Positions 33,299-35,987 of a DNA stretch of 35,987 bases are shown piece by piece. A program made the position numbers and the translations under genes. Every line of letters begins with the position of its first letter. The first letter of the stretch is position 1. Location: assembly GCF_000159955.1 (NCBI RefSeq), contig NZ_GG695984.1:1-35987 (forward strand). The letters run 5' to 3'. Origin of the DNA: Paenibacillus sp. oral taxon 786 str. D14. GTDB taxonomy: Bacteria; Bacillota; Bacilli; Paenibacillales; Paenibacillaceae. The notes under the pieces were generated by a model. It was not told where the DNA came from. It ran no database searches and saw only the letters and a program-made list of their open reading frames with translations.

Positions 33299-33321
33299 AT
33301 GGAATCCTCCTTGGTTATGTC

Positions 33322-33360
33322 TAATTATAACTAGATTATACGAAACATAACTAGTTGTAT
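33322..33360. promoter_or_regulatory. Two ATAACTAG-centred operator-like dyads
   Basis: TATAACTAGATTATA (33326-33340) and ATAACTAGTTGTAT (33347-33360) are both imperfect palindromes around ATAACTAG, exactly 20 bp apart (two helical turns). They cover candidate modA -10 boxes (TATAAT on the minus strand at about 33331-33336 is part of the dyad). A half-like CTAGTTGCATGAACTA lies at 33415-33430, nearer the regulator gene. This suggests binding sites for the divergent HTH regulator. Confidence 0.6.
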
Positions 33361-33447
33361 AGATCACTTAGGGAGCATTCATTGAAAAAAAGGGAAATCC
33401 CCGGTAAGATGAGTCTAGTTGCATGAACTATGATGAAGGAGTACGCT

Positions 33448-34434
33448 ATGACCGAACCGATCTCTTATACAGCCGAGGAAATCGCCAAGCTGTTGAAGGT
33501 GTCCAAGCTAACTGTCTACGATCTAATCAAAAAAGGAGAGCTTCCTGCTTATCGGGTAGGTAAACAGATGCGGGTGGATTCCACCGATCTGGAAGCTTAT
33601 AAGCAGAGAGCCAAAGGCGGGGCAACGCCTCATGCTGCCGCTGGTGTGCCGGTATTCCAGGTGCCCTATACCGTGCCGCCTCGGCCGGATGTCGATGGTG
33701 GAGAAGCGCTCGGTGCAAGAACGCTGGTCATTACCGGGCAAGATCCAGGACTCGACCTGCTGGCGAAAGCGCTGGAATCGAGGCTCCGCGGGTGCCGGCC
33801 GTTGCGTTCTTTTGCCAGCAGTATGGACAGTTTGGTGGCCATGTATAACGGTGCGGTAGATATCGTGAGTACGCATCTGTATGACGGAGATACCGGGGAG
33901 TACAATTTGCCTTATATCCGCAAACTTTTTATTTCCCTTCCTTATATGGTGTTGAATTTTGCGGCACGCCGGGCTGGATTTTACGTCAAGCAGGGCAATC
34001 CGCTGGGGATTCGCTCCTGGGAGGATCTGACGCGGCCGGGAATTCGGTTGATTAACCGGGAAAAAGGCTCTGGCGCTCGGGTGCTGCTGGATGAACAGCT
34101 CCGCAAGCACGGGATATCGCCGGATTCCATTATCGGATACAACCAAGAGGAAACGTCGCATATGGGCCTTGGCGGGCGAATTGCCCTCGGCCAAGCGGAC
34201 GTAGGTATCGGCAGTGAGAGACCGGCTAAGATCGCCGGACTTGAGTTTATCCCGCTCACCCTGGAGCGGGTGGATCTCGTCGTCCTGAACAAACCGGAAA
34301 ACCGCGAGTGGATCGCCAAGCTGCGCGAAGCGCTGGAATCCTCTGAGCTGCGCGGGGTGCTCTCCTCGCTTGGCGACTACGATCTGTCGCTCACCGGAAA
34401 GGTGTTAGCGGATCGGGAGGCCGGGTTATATTAA
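33448..34434 (+). CDS. HTH regulator with periplasmic-binding-protein-like domain (probable molybdate/tungstate regulator)
   Basis: An excisionase/MerR-like helix-turn-helix fills residues 1-55 (SYTAEEIAKLLKVSKLTVYD, KKGELPAYRVGKQMRVD). After a Pro/Ala-rich linker comes a ligand-binding domain like that of PBP-like regulators (TLVITGQDPGLDLLAKALE near residue 93, INREKGSGARVLLDEQL near residue 200, GQADVGIGSE near residue 250). Length 328. ATG at 33448 has AAGGAG 6 nt upstream; ATG 33430 overlaps that site. It is divergent from modAB, has a binding-protein-like sensor and lies beside repeated dyads, so control of molybdate uptake is the likely job. It is not ModE, which has a different fold. 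Confidence 0.88.
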   Translation: MTEPISYTAEEIAKLLKVSKLTVYDLIKKGELPAYRVGKQMRVDSTDLEAYKQRAKGGATPHAAAGVPVFQVPYTVPPRPDVDGGEALGARTLVITGQDPGLDLLAKALESRLRGCRPLRSFASSMDSLVAMYNGAVDIVSTHLYDGDTGEYNLPYIRKLFISLPYMVLNFAARRAGFYVKQGNPLGIRSWEDLTRPGIRLINREKGSGARVLLDEQLRKHGISPDSIIGYNQEETSHMGLGGRIALGQADVGIGSERPAKIAGLEFIPLTLERVDLVVLNKPENREWIAKLREALESSELRGVLSSLGDYDLSLTGKVLADREAGLY

Positions 34435-34443
34435 TAAATCTTG

Positions 34444-34470
34444 AACCGTCTCCATTTGGGGGCGGTTTTG
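34444..34470 (+). terminator. Terminator of the HTH-PBP regulator gene
   Basis: AACCGTCTCC (34444-34453) pairs with GGGGGCGGTT (34458-34467), including two wobbles, with a 4-nt loop, then TTTTGTTGT. The 120 bases to the next gene hold no other feature apart from an AT-rich box near 34530-34560 that may be its promoter. Confidence 0.75.
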
Positions 34471-34592
34471 TTGTACAGGAAGCCCGCAGGGAAGCTGCGG
34501 CAGGGAGCATTTCCAAGCGCCCGGGGAAATGTTAAAATATGAATAATTAAAATGAAACTTGATTTCGCAGCGTGGAAAACGGAGGGGCTTGG

Positions 34593-35987
34593 ATGGATCG
34601 GACGATGACGAAGACGGACTACGAACTGCAGGAGCGGCTGCATCAGCTGCAGCACTTGCTGGAGCAGGAAGGAGATGCAACCGCGGCGGCGGAGCTTCGG
34701 GAAGTGGGCGATAAGCTGGGCCGACGGGAGCTGGTTGCGGCGTTTTGCGGCCATTTTTCGGCAGGGAAGTCGAGTCTGATTAATGCGTTAAGCGGGAAGA
34801 CGGTGATGCCGGCCAGTCCGCTACCTACCAGCGCCAACGTGGTACTGATCCGGGAAGGGGAGCCGCGCGCGCTGCTGACGCCAGCCGATCCGGCGAAACC
34901 GAAGGTCGAGGTGCCGGTGGACGAGGTGGTAGCGTATTGCCGCAACGGGGAGGAATATGCCCGCGTTGAGTTGTGGGACCGGGTGGAGCTGCCTCCGCGC
35001 GGCGGCGTTCTGCTGGATACGCCGGGGGTCGACTCCAACGACGCCGGCCATGCGATGGCCACGTATTCTGCGTTGCATTTGGCGGACGTTGTTTTTTACG
35101 TGATGGATTATAACCATGTATCGTCGGAGACGAATTTAAGCTTTGCCAAATCGTTAAGCGATTATGGTAAACCTGTCTATATGATCGTGAACCAAATTGA
35201 TAAGCACCGGGAAGAGGAGCTGGCCTTCACTGCGTACCAGGCATCGGTCAGTCAGGCGTTCCGGAACTGGAATATTAAGGCGCAGGGGATTTTTTATATC
35301 TCGCTTAAAAAAGAGGACGCTCCTGGCAATATGCTTCCGCAGTTACGGAAAGTGATCCGCAATTTGTTTGCACGGGGAGAAGGCTTGCTGGAGTATAGCG
35401 CTTATGCTTCAGCCGCCCAGTCGGTTGAAGGTTATCTGGCCCGTGCGGCTGCGGCGGAGCAGTCCCAGCGTGAGCAGTTGGTGGCGGAAGCCGGCGGGGA
35501 AACGGACGTGACCGCGATGGAAGAAGAGCTGCGGCAGCTGGAAATGGCGGGGCCGTCGGGAGAGCAGGTATGGGATATGCGGAAGCAGGAGTGGCTGCGC
35601 CGCATCAGCAGCCTGTTGGAAACGGCCCAAATGATGACGCCGCCGTTGCGGGAGCAGGCGGGGCGTTATTTAGAGAGTCAGGCGCCGGGCTTTAAAGTGA
35701 AGGGCTGGTTCGCTGCCGGGAAGACGGAAGCGGAGAAGCAGAAGCGGCAAAGCGAGTTTTTGCAGGCGTTAGCCGAACAAGTCGAAGCGCAGCTGGACTG
35801 GCATGTGCGCCAGGAGCTGCGGGCGATCGGCCAAGAGCTGGAGATTTGGGGCGAAGCCTGGGAGCAGCAGCTCGACGAGCGGATGCCAAAGCCGGCGGAG
35901 GCGTGGATCACGGAGCCGCTTCCAGGCGGGGCGATGCTGTCCGGCGAGTCGACGCTGCACTACGCGGCAGCGGTGGCCGCAGGCATC
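34593..35987 (+). CDS. Bacterial dynamin-like GTPase, truncated by the window edge
   Basis: The frame is open from ATG 34593 to the last base (465 codons) with no stop, so this is the N-terminal part of a longer gene. The P-loop is GHFSAGKSS (Lys59), the G3 motif is DTPGVDS (Asp142) and the G4 motif NQID starts at residue 200. Helical, Glu/Gln-rich sequence follows (from about residue 280), fitting the stalk of dynamin-like proteins, which bind and remodel membranes. In Bacillus the homologue DynA has two such GTPase heads in one chain of about 1,200 residues; whether this one does cannot be seen. GGAGGGG lies 5 nt before the ATG. Confidence 0.9.
   Translation, partial: MDRTMTKTDYELQERLHQLQHLLEQEGDATAAAELREVGDKLGRRELVAAFCGHFSAGKSSLINALSGKTVMPASPLPTSANVVLIREGEPRALLTPADPAKPKVEVPVDEVVAYCRNGEEYARVELWDRVELPPRGGVLLDTPGVDSNDAGHAMATYSALHLADVVFYVMDYNHVSSETNLSFAKSLSDYGKPVYMIVNQIDKHREEELAFTAYQASVSQAFRNWNIKAQGIFYISLKKEDAPGNMLPQLRKVIRNLFARGEGLLEYSAYASAAQSVEGYLARAAAAEQSQREQLVAEAGGETDVTAMEEELRQLEMAGPSGEQVWDMRKQEWLRRISSLLETAQMMTPPLREQAGRYLESQAPGFKVKGWFAAGKTEAEKQKRQSEFLQALAEQVEAQLDWHVRQELRAIGQELEIWGEAWEQQLDERMPKPAEAWITEPLPGGAMLSGESTLHYAAAVAAGI

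Noticed and set aside
1..35987. Mobile element or prophage
   Set aside because: No transposase, integrase, terminal repeat or phage structural gene was seen; the broken genes show no flanking insertion sequence.

Overview
The window reads as chromosome of a Gram-positive, endospore-former-type Bacillota, most like Paenibacillus or a close relative. The grounds are a medium-to-high GC content, strong GGAGG-type ribosome binding sites with frequent TTG/GTG starts, a split glycine dehydrogenase (gcvPA/gcvPB), a tandem glycine riboswitch, a proline T-box, an SLH surface protein and GerMN lipoproteins. The genus is inferred from gene style only. No rRNA, tRNA, CRISPR array, insertion sequence or prophage gene was seen.

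Layout. 1-1.2 kb: secreted L-asparaginase (minus). 1.5-3.7 kb: an ECF sigma factor / membrane anti-sigma / triple-repeat membrane protein operon, closed by a terminator. 3.76-4.37 kb: wreckage of a bacitracin-type (BceRSAB-like) response regulator and permease. 4.39-5.9 kb: DedA-family protein plus UppP, both fitting undecaprenyl-phosphate recycling. 5.96-10.3 kb (minus): gcvT-gcvPA-gcvPB behind a sigma-A promoter and glycine riboswitch, with gcvH divergent at 10.5 kb under its own promoter. 11.0-15.4 kb (minus): proB-proA-proC followed by the methionine-salvage gene mtnB, behind a proline T-box. Divergent from this is an MtnU-like amidase (15.5-16.4 kb). 16.4-18.0 kb: LysR regulator (minus) divergent from a type I signal peptidase. 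18.2-20.5 kb: AEC-type transporter followed by a decayed NarL-type two-component system. 20.5-22.7 kb: leuCD. 22.9-27.75 kb: two tandem copies of an amidase + GerMN-lipoprotein pair, separated by an intergenic block with four 25-nt palindromic repeats. 27.8-30.5 kb: large SLH-domain protein. 30.66-31.65 kb: endonuclease III and a small unknown protein. 31.7-34.4 kb: modBA (minus) divergent from an HTH + binding-protein-like regulator, with a repeated operator-like motif between them. 34.6 kb to the right edge: the first part of a bacterial dynamin-like GTPase.

How the parts fit. Two themes recur. One is cell envelope (sigma/anti-sigma operon, Bce remnant, DedA, UppP, signal peptidase, amidases, SLH protein, dynamin). 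The other is amino-acid metabolism under RNA or protein control (glycine riboswitch, proline T-box, LysR-like sites before leuCD). The most useful observations are the near-identical T-N11-A sites upstream of lysR/lepB and leuC, the palindromic operator pair between modA and the HTH-PBP regulator, the placement of mtnB inside the proline operon, the triple TM2-like repeat protein with its sigma factor, the ATT-like start of that sigma factor, and the two regulatory systems caught in different states of decay. I did not see a wholly new defence or mobile system.
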